Assembly (NCBI GenBank): GCA_964523415.1
Contig: CAZFZB010000005.1
Location: 1 to 61,030 of the forward strand
Origin: M0108 sp964523415
Lineage (GTDB): Bacteria > Pseudomonadota > Gammaproteobacteria > Chromatiales > Chromatiaceae
Direction of reading: 5' to 3'
Length of the DNA stretch: 61,030 bases
Both the position numbers and the translations under genes were made by a program. Of this stretch, positions 36,592 to 46,694 are shown piece after piece. The notes under the pieces were generated by a model. That model was given only the letters and a program-made list of their open reading frames with translations. It was not told the DNA's origin and did not search any database. Within the stretch, counting starts at the first letter, position 1, and each line of letters starts with the position of its first letter.

Positions 36592-37545
36592 ATGGACCTG
36601 TTACTGATCCTGACCTACACGGCCCTGTGCATCGCCATCTTCAAGGTGTTCAAGATCCCGCTCAACAAGTGGACCGTGCCCACCGCGGTCCTGGGCGGCG
36701 TCATGATCATCGGTACCCTGCTGCTGATCATGAACTATAACCACCCCTATTCTGAGACGGTACGCCAGTATTTCATCACTAACCCCGTCATCCCCGATGT
36801 CCGCGGCCGGGTAATCGAGGTCCCGGTCCAGCCCAACGTCTGGGTCGAGGAAGGTTCGGTCCTGTTCAAAATCGACCCGGAGCCCTTTCAGTACAAGGTT
36901 GATGGCCTGGAGGCGGAGTTGGAGGCTGCCAAGAAGGACCTGGCACGTTTCGAGGAGCTCTACCTAAAACAGTCGGGCAGCCAGCGCAATCGCGACGAGG
37001 CCAGGGCCAAGGTCGACGAGCTGCAGGCCAAGTTCGATGATGCCAAGTTCGATCTGTCCCAGACAATCATCAAGGCCCCAAGCGAAGGCTTCGTCACGCA
37101 ACTCATCCTGCGTCCCGGCATGATGGCCGTACCCTTGCCCCTAGCCCCGGTTATGACCTTCGTCCACAAGGAACCGCGGGTCTTCTTTGGCTGGTTTCGA
37201 CAGAACAGCATGCTGAGACTCAAGAAGGGCAGCGAGGCCGAGGTGACCCTGGACGGCATCCCTGGAATCATCTTCGAGGCCGAGGTATCGCAAGTGATGC
37301 CCGCAATTGGTAACGGGCAGCTCAAGCCCGGTGGGGACTTTTTGCGGTACGGTATAGAGCAGGGCCCTGGCCGTATCGCCGTCGCCATGCAGATCACCGA
37401 CCCCAGATTCGACGACTATCGCGTGCCCATGGGGGCCTTTGGCCAGGCAGCCATCTATAGCGACCACTTCCCCCACGTAGGCATCATGCGCAAGATCCTG
37501 CTACGCATGTCTGCCTGGATGAACTACGTCTTCCCCCTGCATTAA
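36592..37545 (+). CDS. yiaV: YiaV-like HlyD family membrane fusion protein
   Basis: This 317-residue inner-membrane-anchored adaptor has two N-terminal spans (about 1-20 and 30-50), a lipoyl-like half (RVIEVPVQPNVWVEEGSVLFKIDPEPF), a coiled-coil hairpin (about 100-150), the second lipoyl half (IIKAPSEGFVTQLILRPGMM) and a beta-barrel. It matches YiaV, which pairs with YiaW; together they may form an export or envelope-linked complex. GGAG lies within the end of yiaW, eleven bases before the ATG. No dedicated ABC or RND partner adjoins it. Confidence 0.88.
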   Translation: MDLLLILTYTALCIAIFKVFKIPLNKWTVPTAVLGGVMIIGTLLLIMNYNHPYSETVRQYFITNPVIPDVRGRVIEVPVQPNVWVEEGSVLFKIDPEPFQYKVDGLEAELEAAKKDLARFEELYLKQSGSQRNRDEARAKVDELQAKFDDAKFDLSQTIIKAPSEGFVTQLILRPGMMAVPLPLAPVMTFVHKEPRVFFGWFRQNSMLRLKKGSEAEVTLDGIPGIIFEAEVSQVMPAIGNGQLKPGGDFLRYGIEQGPGRIAVAMQITDPRFDDYRVPMGAFGQAAIYSDHFPHVGIMRKILLRMSAWMNYVFPLH

Positions 37546-37655
37546 GGCGCCAAGCAACCTCCGGGTCGGTCGTTTATTGGAGGCTGACCCGAACCCCGAT
37601 TGGGACAACGGCAGCAGCGGTTGACCAACCATCGGCAGCGATCCCGGGGCCAGCC

Positions 37656-39320
37656 CTAGGCATCTTCAAACCGGATTTGGTTCCCCGGGTCCGCCGGGGC
37701 CGCATACCAGTCTCCCTTGGGGACCCAAACCTTCTGTTCGGGCTGGTCCTCGAAATTCGGGGACATGATCTGAACCCCGTACTCGTTAAAGACATCCTGA
37801 ATATGGGCGTGCAATTCCGATAGGATGACGCCCCTCTGCTCCGGGCGGTCGATATGGATGATCAGCTCGTATTCGGGGTAGAAATCCGCCAGGGCCCGCT
37901 GCATGACATAGGGCGCCGGCTCCTGGCGCACTTGGGCTGTGCGTAGAGCGGCAATGGTCAGCATGGCGTGAACCTGGCGCCAAGGGGTATCGTAACCAAT
38001 GGTGACCTTAGTCCCGACAATAGCCCCATGCTCCTCCGCCAGACGGGAATAATTGGTGATGGGGGAACTCACCAGCACGGCATTGGGCACGGTAACCGTC
38101 TCACGTTTGGGGGTAATCACCTTGGTCGAGAGCATATTGACCTCGCTCACGGTCCCGAGCGTGTTACCCAACTGCACGAATTCTCCGGCCTTGAGCGCTC
38201 GGCTATAGGCCACCACCAGGCCGCTCATGATCTGATTCACAAGCCCTGCCGAGCCGAGGGACACCATCAAACCCACAAAGACGCTAATCCCCTTGAAGGC
38301 CTCCGAATCCGAACCCGGGATGTAGGGATAGGCGACGGTCACCGCGAAAATCCAGATCAGCACCACGGTCAGGCGGCGAGTTGCCTTAGCGGTATCCGCA
38401 TGCAGCCAGGACACGGACATGGCGCCGCGCTCGACGGTTTGGTAGAAGCCATCCACTGCCCGAACAATGATCCGGGTCAACACAAAAATGACCAGAACCG
38501 TGAACAGCCCAGGCAGGGCCTGGAGCGCGCCCGTGGCAAAATTGGCTAGCAAATCGAGCAAAAACCGAACAAGCCTATCGCCCCAAGGCCGCGAAAAGGG
38601 GAAGCCGCTAAAGACCGTGGTCATCCAGAGATAGACGGCAATCGCGACCATGCCGAAACTGGTCGCCTTGATCAGGGCCCGTTCCAACCCCCTGAAGAGG
38701 GGCCGCAAATGCAGGCCGCCCACCTTGGTCAGGGTCGGAGTCAGCAAGCTTTGACGCCGCAGGGCACGGGTGTGGAGCTTGGCTATACCCCAAAGCACCA
38801 ATACGAGGAGGAGCGTAGCCCCCGCCGTCCAACCAACCCCTTCCAATATCAGGGGCAATTTTCGCTGGTCACGGCGGGCATCCAGGGCCTCCTGCAGCAC
38901 GGACACGGTATGCTGCATCTGGGCCTCCAGGGTTTCGCCCGTCATGCCATCCGCATCCTCGGGCAAGAGCCCAAAGATCTGTATCCCATCGATCTGAATC
39001 CAGTAACCGGAAAGATTGGCAAAGGTCCCTGGCACCGCCTCTGCCTTCTCCCCCGGCATGACGGACAGGACATCGGCGATTTTGCCCTGGATGCGGCGTA
39101 CCCGCTCGGCGGGGGTAATACCCTCGATCACGGCCCGCAGCACCACCACCTCACGGTTCCAGAAAACTAAAGGTGCGGGTTCCCCCTGATGGACCTCGAT
39201 CTGTCCCGTTGCCGGCAGAGGAATGGTAGCCATTGCCGCGCTCACGGCCAATGACCAGACCAAACATCCAAGAAAAAGACGGCGGAAGAACCGAGAGGGG
39301 CTCCGAAAAAGGTTCGACAT
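37656..39320 (-). CDS. MscS-family mechanosensitive ion channel
   Basis: This 554-residue inner-membrane protein has a signal peptide (SNLFRSPSRFFRRLFLGCLVW to AAMA), a periplasmic domain of about 150 residues, four or five spans, and a C-terminal MscS core. The pore helix region reads SLGSAGLVNQIMSGLVVAYSR and the beta-domain LGNTLGTVSEVNMLSTKVITPKRE (read as GTVSEVNMLSTKV). It opens under membrane tension to release solutes. The start at 39320 gives a proper signal peptide; the ORF itself extends to 39449. It is convergent with yiaV. Confidence 0.88.
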   Translation of the reverse strand: MSNLFRSPSRFFRRLFLGCLVWSLAVSAAMATIPLPATGQIEVHQGEPAPLVFWNREVVVLRAVIEGITPAERVRRIQGKIADVLSVMPGEKAEAVPGTFANLSGYWIQIDGIQIFGLLPEDADGMTGETLEAQMQHTVSVLQEALDARRDQRKLPLILEGVGWTAGATLLLVLVLWGIAKLHTRALRRQSLLTPTLTKVGGLHLRPLFRGLERALIKATSFGMVAIAVYLWMTTVFSGFPFSRPWGDRLVRFLLDLLANFATGALQALPGLFTVLVIFVLTRIIVRAVDGFYQTVERGAMSVSWLHADTAKATRRLTVVLIWIFAVTVAYPYIPGSDSEAFKGISVFVGLMVSLGSAGLVNQIMSGLVVAYSRALKAGEFVQLGNTLGTVSEVNMLSTKVITPKRETVTVPNAVLVSSPITNYSRLAEEHGAIVGTKVTIGYDTPWRQVHAMLTIAALRTAQVRQEPAPYVMQRALADFYPEYELIIHIDRPEQRGVILSELHAHIQDVFNEYGVQIMSPNFEDQPEQKVWVPKGDWYAAPADPGNQIRFEDA

Positions 39321-39411
39321 GACGCTGTTCCAACGGATCGAAAATACAAATACTTTCTTCACGGCCACACCCCGTGGGGGCAGAGGGTGCGGGCACATCC
39401 CCGGCCGAGAC

Positions 39412-40419
39412 TCAATCCACGGACGCTCGCCAGCCTTCGCCAGGGTCAAAGGTCTCGATGCCCTTAGCTAGGGTTGCGGTGTCCTCTCCTAAGTCCTTCT
39501 CGTAAACGATGCCCTTCTGATTGACCTGGAAGGTCATGATCCCGGAACGTCCATAGCTGGCTGGCCAGGCCAACAAGGCGAAGCCTTGGGTCAGGTGACC
39601 CTCCTTGAAATAGCTCATGGCCCCGCCCTGGGCTCGTTCTCCCTGAGCCGTTAGGACCTTGTAAAGATAGCCGTGGAAGGGTCGGGGACCTTCACCCGCT
39701 GGAGAGGCGTCATAGCCCGCCGCCACCGCCTCCGCCACAAAGGGCCCGAAGGGACTCGCGGGCTCCCCGGGTTTGGTTGGCCAATAGAGGCCATCACGTT
39801 TCCCCTCGGAACTGAGAATCCGGTCAGCGAAGACCTGGAACCCCTGCCCCATGGGGTCTATCGCGGCATATTCGCGTTGCGCCTCGACGAAGGAGCGAAG
39901 GGCAGCCAGGGTGAAAATTTCGTTCAGACCCACACGCCGGTTCACCAATTCCTCCAGCCCGGCCTTGGTGTCGAAAAACCAGCCCTCGTCATCCTTGGCA
40001 AGTGGGATGGGGAAGGGCCAATCATCGGGGCCTATGACCAGCAGGGCGCTGTTGCTGTTTTCGTCCTCTATCTGGGCGGATACCCGGGCATTCTCGACGA
40101 ACCAGGCCCGATCGGCGGCATCCGCCACCGGGTCACCGGAGACCATCTCGGCCAGGTCCGGACCCAAAATCGCTTCCAGTTGGTCGGGACCCTCCGCGGC
40201 GGCGGCCTCGATCAAGGCCAAGACGGCGGCATCCGGTGTCTCAAAGCGCTTCGCCCGCGGCTGGGCAGCCGGTTCAATGACGGCAATAGCCCCGCCCTCC
40301 TGGGTATTGGCACCCGCCAATGGGGTGGCCGTGGCAGGCGGGTCTGTCTCGGTGGCGGCAAAGGCACCGGTAAGCAGCAACCCAGTAAGAATCACAATGG
40401 TGATAGAGGTCTTCGGCAT
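39412..40419 (-). CDS. DUF2950 family exported protein
   Basis: This 335-residue protein has a signal peptide (MPKTSITIVILTGLLLTGAFA) and matches DUF2950, with features such as KRFETPDAAVLALIEAAA near residue 60, GWFFDTKAGLEELVNRRVG, and PFHGYLYKVLTAQG followed by GFALLAWPASYGRSGIMTF. The function is unknown. It lies 95 bp after the DUF3300 gene on the same strand; these two families often occur side by side, so they probably act together in the periplasm. Confidence 0.85.
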   Translation of the reverse strand: MPKTSITIVILTGLLLTGAFAATETDPPATATPLAGANTQEGGAIAVIEPAAQPRAKRFETPDAAVLALIEAAAAEGPDQLEAILGPDLAEMVSGDPVADAADRAWFVENARVSAQIEDENSNSALLVIGPDDWPFPIPLAKDDEGWFFDTKAGLEELVNRRVGLNEIFTLAALRSFVEAQREYAAIDPMGQGFQVFADRILSSEGKRDGLYWPTKPGEPASPFGPFVAEAVAAGYDASPAGEGPRPFHGYLYKVLTAQGERAQGGAMSYFKEGHLTQGFALLAWPASYGRSGIMTFQVNQKGIVYEKDLGEDTATLAKGIETFDPGEGWRASVD

Positions 40420-40514
40420 GGGATGGGTCTCGCGTTGTAGGCATGAATCGGAAGGGAACCAGTTGAGCCGGGTACGTTGGGCAACCTGACCTGGTCCCAA
40501 CGGTCTTAACGGCT

Positions 40515-42080
40515 TTAGTGTCCTCGGCCACCTCTCCCACCAGCCCGGCCACCCCCACCGGCGCCTCTCCCTCCAAGATTGGCATGGCCCGCTGAAGACC
40601 GACTGGCCGCACCCCGGTTGCTAGCCGCCCGATCCAACTTGGGTCTGCCACCTTTGAAGGCCCCAGCTCCCACCGCGCCCGCTCGGGCCTCTAGCCCCTG
40701 AGGCTTGGCAAGGGCCCCCTCAGGGCGGTTGGGGCGATTGACTTTGCCTTCCGCCGGGGCGGGGCGCTTGGCCCCTTGATCCAGGGGACGCCGAACCGCC
40801 GAACCGGGATCGGCCTTGGGTCTGGCCTTAGCGGCCGCCTTATCCTTGGCGGGGGCCTTGGGGCGAGCCTCCCCAGCGGCTGGATGATCCTTGCTGGTAT
40901 CGGGCCGCCCCACCCCACCACCCTGCCGGTCCTTGAAATCGATCACCTTGCTACCAGCCGCCCCCTGCGCTCGTACCCGATCCACATCCGGGGCCTTGAG
41001 GGGCCTGTCCCCAGCGCTAACCAGCCCTCGTGCCTCCTCCCGATCGATACCGCCCCGCACGCGCTGTTCCGCAAAACGTGCCTGGGTAGCCTGATCCCGA
41101 TACCGCACTCCGCCGCGACGTTCGGGGTTGTGATTCCAACGGTTGAATTCGTTACCAGAGATCCCCTTGTTGATATTGATGTCACCGGTATTGACCCAGT
41201 TGCGATCGATGTCGCGATTGATATAGATGGTGTTGGGGCTGCGCCAGTTATTGTTGTTCCAGTAAGTCGGCTGGCCCCAATAGGAGGCACCGCCCCAGCG
41301 GCCAGGACCACCCCAATAAATGTGATCGTCGTGATCGTCCCACATGATGGCGGCAGTCAGGAGCCCACCCACCAAGGCCCCCGCCCCGAAACCGATGAGC
41401 CCTGCGTTATAGGTGGTGTCGGGTGCGGTGACGACCGTGGTCGTGACCGGTTGGGTAGCCGCATAGCCATAGGCTGCATCGGAATAGACGGCCGGATAAT
41501 AGTTCGTGGTGGGTGGCGCGGTCTGACCATAGACCCTAGCCGGATCGTAAGTCGGCACATAAACCGTCTCCGCGCTGGCAGGCTGGATGACGATGGTATC
41601 CCCCGCCTTCTCGATACGCTGCTTGTCGTTGCACTGCAGATTACCCGCCAGATCCGCCTCTCGGCGCAGTTTCTGAATGGCATCAATCAGATCCTGCATT
41701 TGCCCCAGGACGGCGTCGCCCAGATCTTGGGTCCAATCCAGATTATCGCTCATAAAGCTGAGCAGGCTGGGGAACTGGACCAGGACCTTGACGCTTTCAT
41801 CCCAGGACTCATTCCGGACCGCCTTGTCCAGGGCCTCCCCTTTCAGATCCACATGTTCCTGTTGCCAGCGATCGGCCTGCACCAGGTCGAGGGGATAGGT
41901 CGAGGCCATCAGAATCTGGGTCAACAGGGCGTCAGGATAGAGGGCGATGGGGGCAACCAGTTGTTCGATTTGGGCCATCGGCATGGGGTCTTTGGACGGC
42001 GCCGCGGCCGAACTGGCGGGTCCATAACCCCATGTTGCTGACAGCAACAGGACCCCGAGCAGACGTAGAAGGTTGGACAT
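40515..42080 (-). CDS. DUF3300 family exported protein with Gly/Arg-rich tail
   Basis: This 521-residue protein has a signal peptide (MSNLLRLLGVLLLSATWGYG), a DUF3300 domain (about 35-230) with the segment LVAPIALYPDALLTQILMAST (read as APIALYPDALL), a glycine-rich hydrophobic stretch (GLIGFGAGALVGGLL), a Trp/Asn/Tyr-rich region (YWGQPTYWNNNNW) and a long basic, Ala/Pro/Gly-rich low-complexity tail ending GRGGRGH. The role is unknown; the tail could bind nucleic acid, polysaccharide or peptidoglycan. The start at 42080 has the signal peptide; the longer frame to 42791 lies antisense to the RND gene and is not real. Confidence 0.82.
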   Translation of the reverse strand: MSNLLRLLGVLLLSATWGYGPASSAAAPSKDPMPMAQIEQLVAPIALYPDALLTQILMASTYPLDLVQADRWQQEHVDLKGEALDKAVRNESWDESVKVLVQFPSLLSFMSDNLDWTQDLGDAVLGQMQDLIDAIQKLRREADLAGNLQCNDKQRIEKAGDTIVIQPASAETVYVPTYDPARVYGQTAPPTTNYYPAVYSDAAYGYAATQPVTTTVVTAPDTTYNAGLIGFGAGALVGGLLTAAIMWDDHDDHIYWGGPGRWGGASYWGQPTYWNNNNWRSPNTIYINRDIDRNWVNTGDININKGISGNEFNRWNHNPERRGGVRYRDQATQARFAEQRVRGGIDREEARGLVSAGDRPLKAPDVDRVRAQGAAGSKVIDFKDRQGGGVGRPDTSKDHPAAGEARPKAPAKDKAAAKARPKADPGSAVRRPLDQGAKRPAPAEGKVNRPNRPEGALAKPQGLEARAGAVGAGAFKGGRPKLDRAASNRGAASRSSAGHANLGGRGAGGGGRAGGRGGRGH

Positions 42081-42241
42081 GGAAGTGACCCTCCGATTAT
42101 CGAGGTAGGGACCTACAGAGACAGGGTAACGGCGCGGGCAAAGGTACCCGGCGACTTGAAAAAGCAGAAGTATAGCCAGCCGCTCAGCCTGCACAAGTAT
42201 GGCATTAGCCGGCCCATGAGACCGCGAGCTATGGGGGTTTC

Positions 42242-45200
42242 TTACCCCACCGTGCCGTGGAACCTCTCCCGCAGACGCTGGAAGACGACATACAGCATCG
42301 GGATCAGGAAGATGGCGACGGTGGAGGCGGCCAGCATGCCGCCGAAGACCGCGGTGCCGACGGCCCGCTGGCTGGCCTCGCCGGCGCCCTGGGCGATCAC
42401 CAATGGGACCAGACCCAGGATGAACGCGAAGCTGGTCATGAGCACCGCCCGGATGCGCAGGTGTGCCGCGTTGGCGGCGGCCTCCTGGATGCTCTTGCCG
42501 CCCCGGCGCTCCTCCATCGCAAACTCGACGATCAGGATGGCGTTCTTGGCGGCGAGTCCGATCAGCACCACCAGGCCCACCTGGGCATAGAGGTCGTTGG
42601 GCAGGCCGGAGATCAGGAGCGCCAGCATGGCACCTACCACACCCACGGTGACCGAGAGCAGCACCGCCACCGGCATGGACCATGACTCGTAGAGTGCAAC
42701 CAGGAAGAGATAGGCGAACAGCACGGCGAGCCCCAGCACCACGGTCGTCTTGCCGCCCGCCTCCTTCTCCTGCAATGCCGTGCCCGTCCATTCATAAGCG
42801 AACCCGGAAGGCAGAGTCTTGGCGCTGATCTGTTCCATGGCGGTGAGTGCCTGTCCCGACGACTTGCCCTCCGCCGGTCCCCCTTGGATGGTCGTGCTGC
42901 GGTAGTTGTTGTAGCGCTGGATCAACTGGGGACCCAGGATCAGCCTGGGCTCCATGAAGGCCCGGATCGGCACCATCTGACCCTGGCTATTGCGCACATG
43001 GATGCGGTAGACGTCGTCAAAGCGCGCCCGGTCGGACTCCTGGCCCTGAACCTGGACCTGCCACACCCGGCCGAACTTGTTGAAGTCGTTCACATAGTAA
43101 CCACCGAGCGTGGCTTGAAGCGCGGTGAAGACATCATTCACCGCCACCCCTAAGGTCTGGAGCTTCTCCCGGTCGATATCGAGGAAGACCTGTGGGTTGT
43201 TGGTGGCCCAGGTGGAGAAGACCCGTTCCAGGTCCGGGTCCTGATTGGCGGCTATGACCATGGCGCGCATGACCCCGGCCAGCTCGTCCGAGCTCTTGCC
43301 CTGGGTGTCTTCGAGCTGGTACTCGAACCCGCTGCCGGTGCCGAGCCCCATGATGGGCGGCAGGTTGAAAGGCATGACCCGGGCCGCCGCGATGGAGCCG
43401 GTGGCATTGGCCACTCGGTCTATGACCGCCTGGACCTTCAGATCGGGCGTGGTGCGTTCCTCGAATGGCTTTAGCCGGCCGATCAGGAGCGCCGCGTTGG
43501 ACTCGATGGCCCCGTCCAGCATGCTGTAGCCTGGGACCGTCATGGTGTATTGGACCGCCGGATCGTTCATGACCACCTGCTCCACCTGCTTCACCACGCC
43601 CAGGGTACGGGTCACCGAGGCCCCTTGGGGCAGGCTGATCTCAGCCATGAAGGCCCCCTGGTCCTCTTCCGGGAGAAACCCAGTGGGGGTCGCCTTGAAG
43701 AGCCAACCGGCGGCAAAGACGGCCAGGCCGATCAGCACCAACACCAGGGCGGAGATACGCACCAAGCGGCGAACCACCGCCGAATAGCCGTCTCGCACCC
43801 CGTCGATCCCCTTCATCACCCACCCCATGATCCCGCGCCTATGCCCGCCCGGCTTGAGCAGGAGGGCACAAAGAGCCGGTGAGAGCGTGAGCGCGTTGAT
43901 GGCCGAGATCAGCATGGAGAATGCGACCACCGCCGCGAACTGCTGGAAAAGCTGGCCCGTCACCCCGGGGATGAAGGCCACCGGCAGGAATACCGAGAGC
44001 AAGACCAGTGTGATCGCCAGGATGGGCCCGGTGATCTGGGTCATGGCCTTCTTGGCCGCCTCCTTCGGGGACAGACCTTCATGCTCCATCAGGTGCTCCA
44101 CCGCCTCCACCACCACGATGGCGTCGTCCACCACGATGCCGATGGCGAGCACCACGGCGAGCAGCGAGATGGTGTTGGCGGAGAATCCGATGGCGAGCAG
44201 GAAGGCGAAGGTGCCCACCAGTGCCACCGGCACCGCCACCAGGGGGATCAGGGTGGCCCGCCAACTGCCGAGGAAGAGGAAGACCACCAGGATGACCAGT
44301 AGAAATGCCTCGAAGAGGGTGTGGATGACCTTCTCGATGCTGGCGTTGACGAAGTCCGTGGTGTCGTACATCACCACATAGTCGAGGTCGTCCGGGAAGC
44401 GCTCCTTGAGCCGCTCCATCGCCTCCCGAACGCCTTCGGCCACCGCCACCGCGTTAGCCCCCGGGGCCTGATAGATGCCGATGCCGGCGCTGGGCTTGCC
44501 GTCGAGCCGGCTGCTGGAGTCCGCGGACTTGGCGGCCAGCTCCACGGTCCCGACGTCGCTCACCCGCACATAGGAGCCGTCCGGATTGGCCCGCACCACG
44601 ATGCGCTCGAACTCCTTGGTGTCAGTGAGCCGGCCCTTGGTCTGGAGGGTGATCTGGAACTGCCGGTCATCGGTCATCGGCTGGGCACCGATGCGCCCCA
44701 CCGCGGCCTGGACGTTCTGGCCCCTGATGGCGTCAATGACATCGCTCGGGGTGAGCGAGAGCGCGGTGAGCTTGTCCGAGTCGAGCCAGATCCGCATCGA
44801 ATAATCCAGCGGCCCGAAGAGCGAGGCCTGGCCCACGCCCTTCACCCGGGCGAGGGTGTCGATGACGTTAATGGTCGCGTAATTGCTCAGGAACAGGCCG
44901 TCGTAGGAGCCCTTGGGTGAGATCAGGTTGACGACCTGAAGCAGCGCGCTCGACTTCTTCTGCACCGTGACCCCGGAGCGTTTCACCTCCTCCGGAAGCT
45001 GGGCAGTGGCCTGATTGACCCGGGTCTGGACATTGACCGTGTTCAGATCCGGGTCGGTGCCCAGGGCGAATGAGACGGTGAGCGTATAGCTCCCGTCGTT
45101 GGCGCTGCTCGACTTCATGTAGAGCATGTTGTCGACGCCGTTGACCTGGGACTCGATGGGCTGGGCCACCGTGGACTCCACCACCGAGGCCGAGGCCCCC

Positions 45201-45352
45201 GGATAGGCAGTGGTTACCGAGACCTGGGGGGGCACGATGTCCGGGAACTGGGCAACCGGGATCTGGGTAATAGCAATGAGACCCGCCAGCGTCAGCACCA
45301 CCGAGATGACGATGGAGAGCCGCGGCCGGTCGATAAAGATGTCCGAGATCAT
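42242..45352 (-). CDS. RND multidrug efflux permease (HAE1/AcrB family)
   Basis: This 1036-residue inner-membrane proton-driven pump has the AcrB layout: 12 spans, two large periplasmic loops, and the paired Asp of span 4 (IGIVVDDAIVVVEAVE, near residue 405) used for proton relay. The N-terminus MISDIFIDRPRLSIVISVVL is typical. It overlaps the upstream adaptor gene by four bases (ATGA). No outer-membrane factor or regulator gene is adjacent, so it probably uses a TolC-like protein encoded elsewhere. The DNA is visibly more G/C-rich at third positions than its neighbours. Substrates cannot be told from sequence. Confidence 0.94.
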   Translation of the reverse strand: MISDIFIDRPRLSIVISVVLTLAGLIAITQIPVAQFPDIVPPQVSVTTAYPGASASVVESTVAQPIESQVNGVDNMLYMKSSSANDGSYTLTVSFALGTDPDLNTVNVQTRVNQATAQLPEEVKRSGVTVQKKSSALLQVVNLISPKGSYDGLFLSNYATINVIDTLARVKGVGQASLFGPLDYSMRIWLDSDKLTALSLTPSDVIDAIRGQNVQAAVGRIGAQPMTDDRQFQITLQTKGRLTDTKEFERIVVRANPDGSYVRVSDVGTVELAAKSADSSSRLDGKPSAGIGIYQAPGANAVAVAEGVREAMERLKERFPDDLDYVVMYDTTDFVNASIEKVIHTLFEAFLLVILVVFLFLGSWRATLIPLVAVPVALVGTFAFLLAIGFSANTISLLAVVLAIGIVVDDAIVVVEAVEHLMEHEGLSPKEAAKKAMTQITGPILAITLVLLSVFLPVAFIPGVTGQLFQQFAAVVAFSMLISAINALTLSPALCALLLKPGGHRRGIMGWVMKGIDGVRDGYSAVVRRLVRISALVLVLIGLAVFAAGWLFKATPTGFLPEEDQGAFMAEISLPQGASVTRTLGVVKQVEQVVMNDPAVQYTMTVPGYSMLDGAIESNAALLIGRLKPFEERTTPDLKVQAVIDRVANATGSIAAARVMPFNLPPIMGLGTGSGFEYQLEDTQGKSSDELAGVMRAMVIAANQDPDLERVFSTWATNNPQVFLDIDREKLQTLGVAVNDVFTALQATLGGYYVNDFNKFGRVWQVQVQGQESDRARFDDVYRIHVRNSQGQMVPIRAFMEPRLILGPQLIQRYNNYRSTTIQGGPAEGKSSGQALTAMEQISAKTLPSGFAYEWTGTALQEKEAGGKTTVVLGLAVLFAYLFLVALYESWSMPVAVLLSVTVGVVGAMLALLISGLPNDLYAQVGLVVLIGLAAKNAILIVEFAMEERRGGKSIQEAAANAAHLRIRAVLMTSFAFILGLVPLVIAQGAGEASQRAVGTAVFGGMLAASTVAIFLIPMLYVVFQRLRERFHGTVG

Positions 45353-46530
45353 GGGTTATCACCCTTGGCTGGCTCCATGGGTGGGGCGACCAGGGTGTCG
45401 GCGGGGGTGGCTGAGACGACCTGACCGGGCCGCACCTTCTGGATGCCCGCAGTCACGACCAACTCGCCCTCCTTGAGCCCACTCAACACCACCACATCCG
45501 AGCCCTGTATGGGGCCGGTCTCGATACGTCGAATCTGCACCCTCTGCTCCGCATCCAGGACCAGGAGATAGATACCCTGCTGATCGACTTGTTGACTGGC
45601 CTGTGGGATCAAAATGGCCGATTCGGGGGCCTCCTCGGCCAGGAGGATGCTGAGGTACTGGCCATCGGAGAGCAGGCCATCCGGGTTGGGAAATACAGCG
45701 CGCACCAACAGGGTGTCCGTGCCCACGTTCGTGGTCACATCGATAAAATCAAGTCGGCCCGGCTGGTTGTATAGGGTTCCATCCGGTAATCTTGCCTGCG
45801 CAATCAACGGTTTATCCTCTCCTTGATTGCCCGTGCTACGCTGGCGGGCCTCTAGGACCTCGCGCTGGGTTACCGGGAAATAGACATAAATGGGATCCTG
45901 GCTGACCAGGGTAGCCAACACACCAGAAGAGGGGCCGACCAGGTTGCCAACCGTCAGGGCCGCCCGGCCGATACGCCCCGCGACCGGGGCCTTGATCTGG
46001 GTGTAGTCCAGATTGAGTTGGGCCGCAGCCAGGGCCGCCTGGGCCTGTTCGGCGCTCGCCGCTGCCACCCGATTAGCGGCACGCAGCTTGTCTACCTCCG
46101 CCACCGACATGTTCTTCTGCTTGAGAAGTTCCTCCCCGCGGGCATACTGGGCGCGGGCATTCTCCACCTCGGCCTGAGCCTTGGCGAGATCTGCCTGACG
46201 CTGCTGGACGATGGCCTGGTATTGCTCCGGCTCGATAAGGAAGAGAACCTCGTCAACCTCCACCTGTTCGCCTTCGGTGAACCGCCTTTCCTTGAGAAAA
46301 CCCTCGACCCGGGCCCTCAGTTCCACCTTGTCCACCGCGGCGACCCGGCCCACAAAGGTCACTTGCTGTTCGACGGGTTTCATAACCGCCGCCATGACCT
46401 CAACACTGGGAGTGGAAGCCACTGTCTCCTGGGGTACTGGCCCATTCTCCTTGCCGCAACCAGTAATCAGGAAGGGAATAGCGATGACAAGCACCTGGGA
46501 GAGGGAAGGGAGAACAAGCTTGCTGGGCAT
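45349..46530 (-). CDS. RND periplasmic adaptor lipoprotein (AcrA family)
   Basis: This 393-residue membrane fusion protein has a lipobox FLITGC (Cys near residue 25), lipoyl halves (VELRARVEGFLKERRFTEG and TQIKAPVAGRIGRA), an alpha-hairpin (about 105-165), a beta-barrel (YVYFPVTQREVLEA) and a membrane-proximal domain. It links the RND pump to an outer-membrane channel. It is first in a two-gene operon with the pump. The short space to the divergent gene at 46695 holds a palindrome (46639-46664) that could control either unit. Confidence 0.93.
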   Translation of the reverse strand: MPSKLVLPSLSQVLVIAIPFLITGCGKENGPVPQETVASTPSVEVMAAVMKPVEQQVTFVGRVAAVDKVELRARVEGFLKERRFTEGEQVEVDEVLFLIEPEQYQAIVQQRQADLAKAQAEVENARAQYARGEELLKQKNMSVAEVDKLRAANRVAAASAEQAQAALAAAQLNLDYTQIKAPVAGRIGRAALTVGNLVGPSSGVLATLVSQDPIYVYFPVTQREVLEARQRSTGNQGEDKPLIAQARLPDGTLYNQPGRLDFIDVTTNVGTDTLLVRAVFPNPDGLLSDGQYLSILLAEEAPESAILIPQASQQVDQQGIYLLVLDAEQRVQIRRIETGPIQGSDVVVLSGLKEGELVVTAGIQKVRPGQVVSATPADTLVAPPMEPAKGDNP

Positions 46531-46638
46531 GAGGGACTCCGGCGCGGTCTATTTATCCGCTCATTTTTGCATGCCCCCCCGTCCAACGCGAATCTTCATG
46601 CCGCTTGACGTACAGCCCGCGCCGGTGCGATGTTTCTC

Positions 46639-46664
46639 CAGGGGGTAATACTGTCATCCCCCTG
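46639..46664. promoter_or_regulatory. CAGGGGG-N12-CCCCCTG inverted repeat
   Basis: Perfect 7-bp arms separated by 12 bases lie between the divergent RND adaptor gene and the 94-residue ORF, 31 bp before the latter's ATG. It may be an operator or a 5'-UTR hairpin. The regulator is unknown. Confidence 0.4.
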
Positions 46665-46694
46665 ACCTTAAGCACATCAATCCCGGAGTGAAAA

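Noticed and set aside
40515..42791. Long 758-residue frame including the DUF3300 gene
   Set aside because: The part above 42080 is antisense to the RND pump gene, while the signal peptide begins at 42080.
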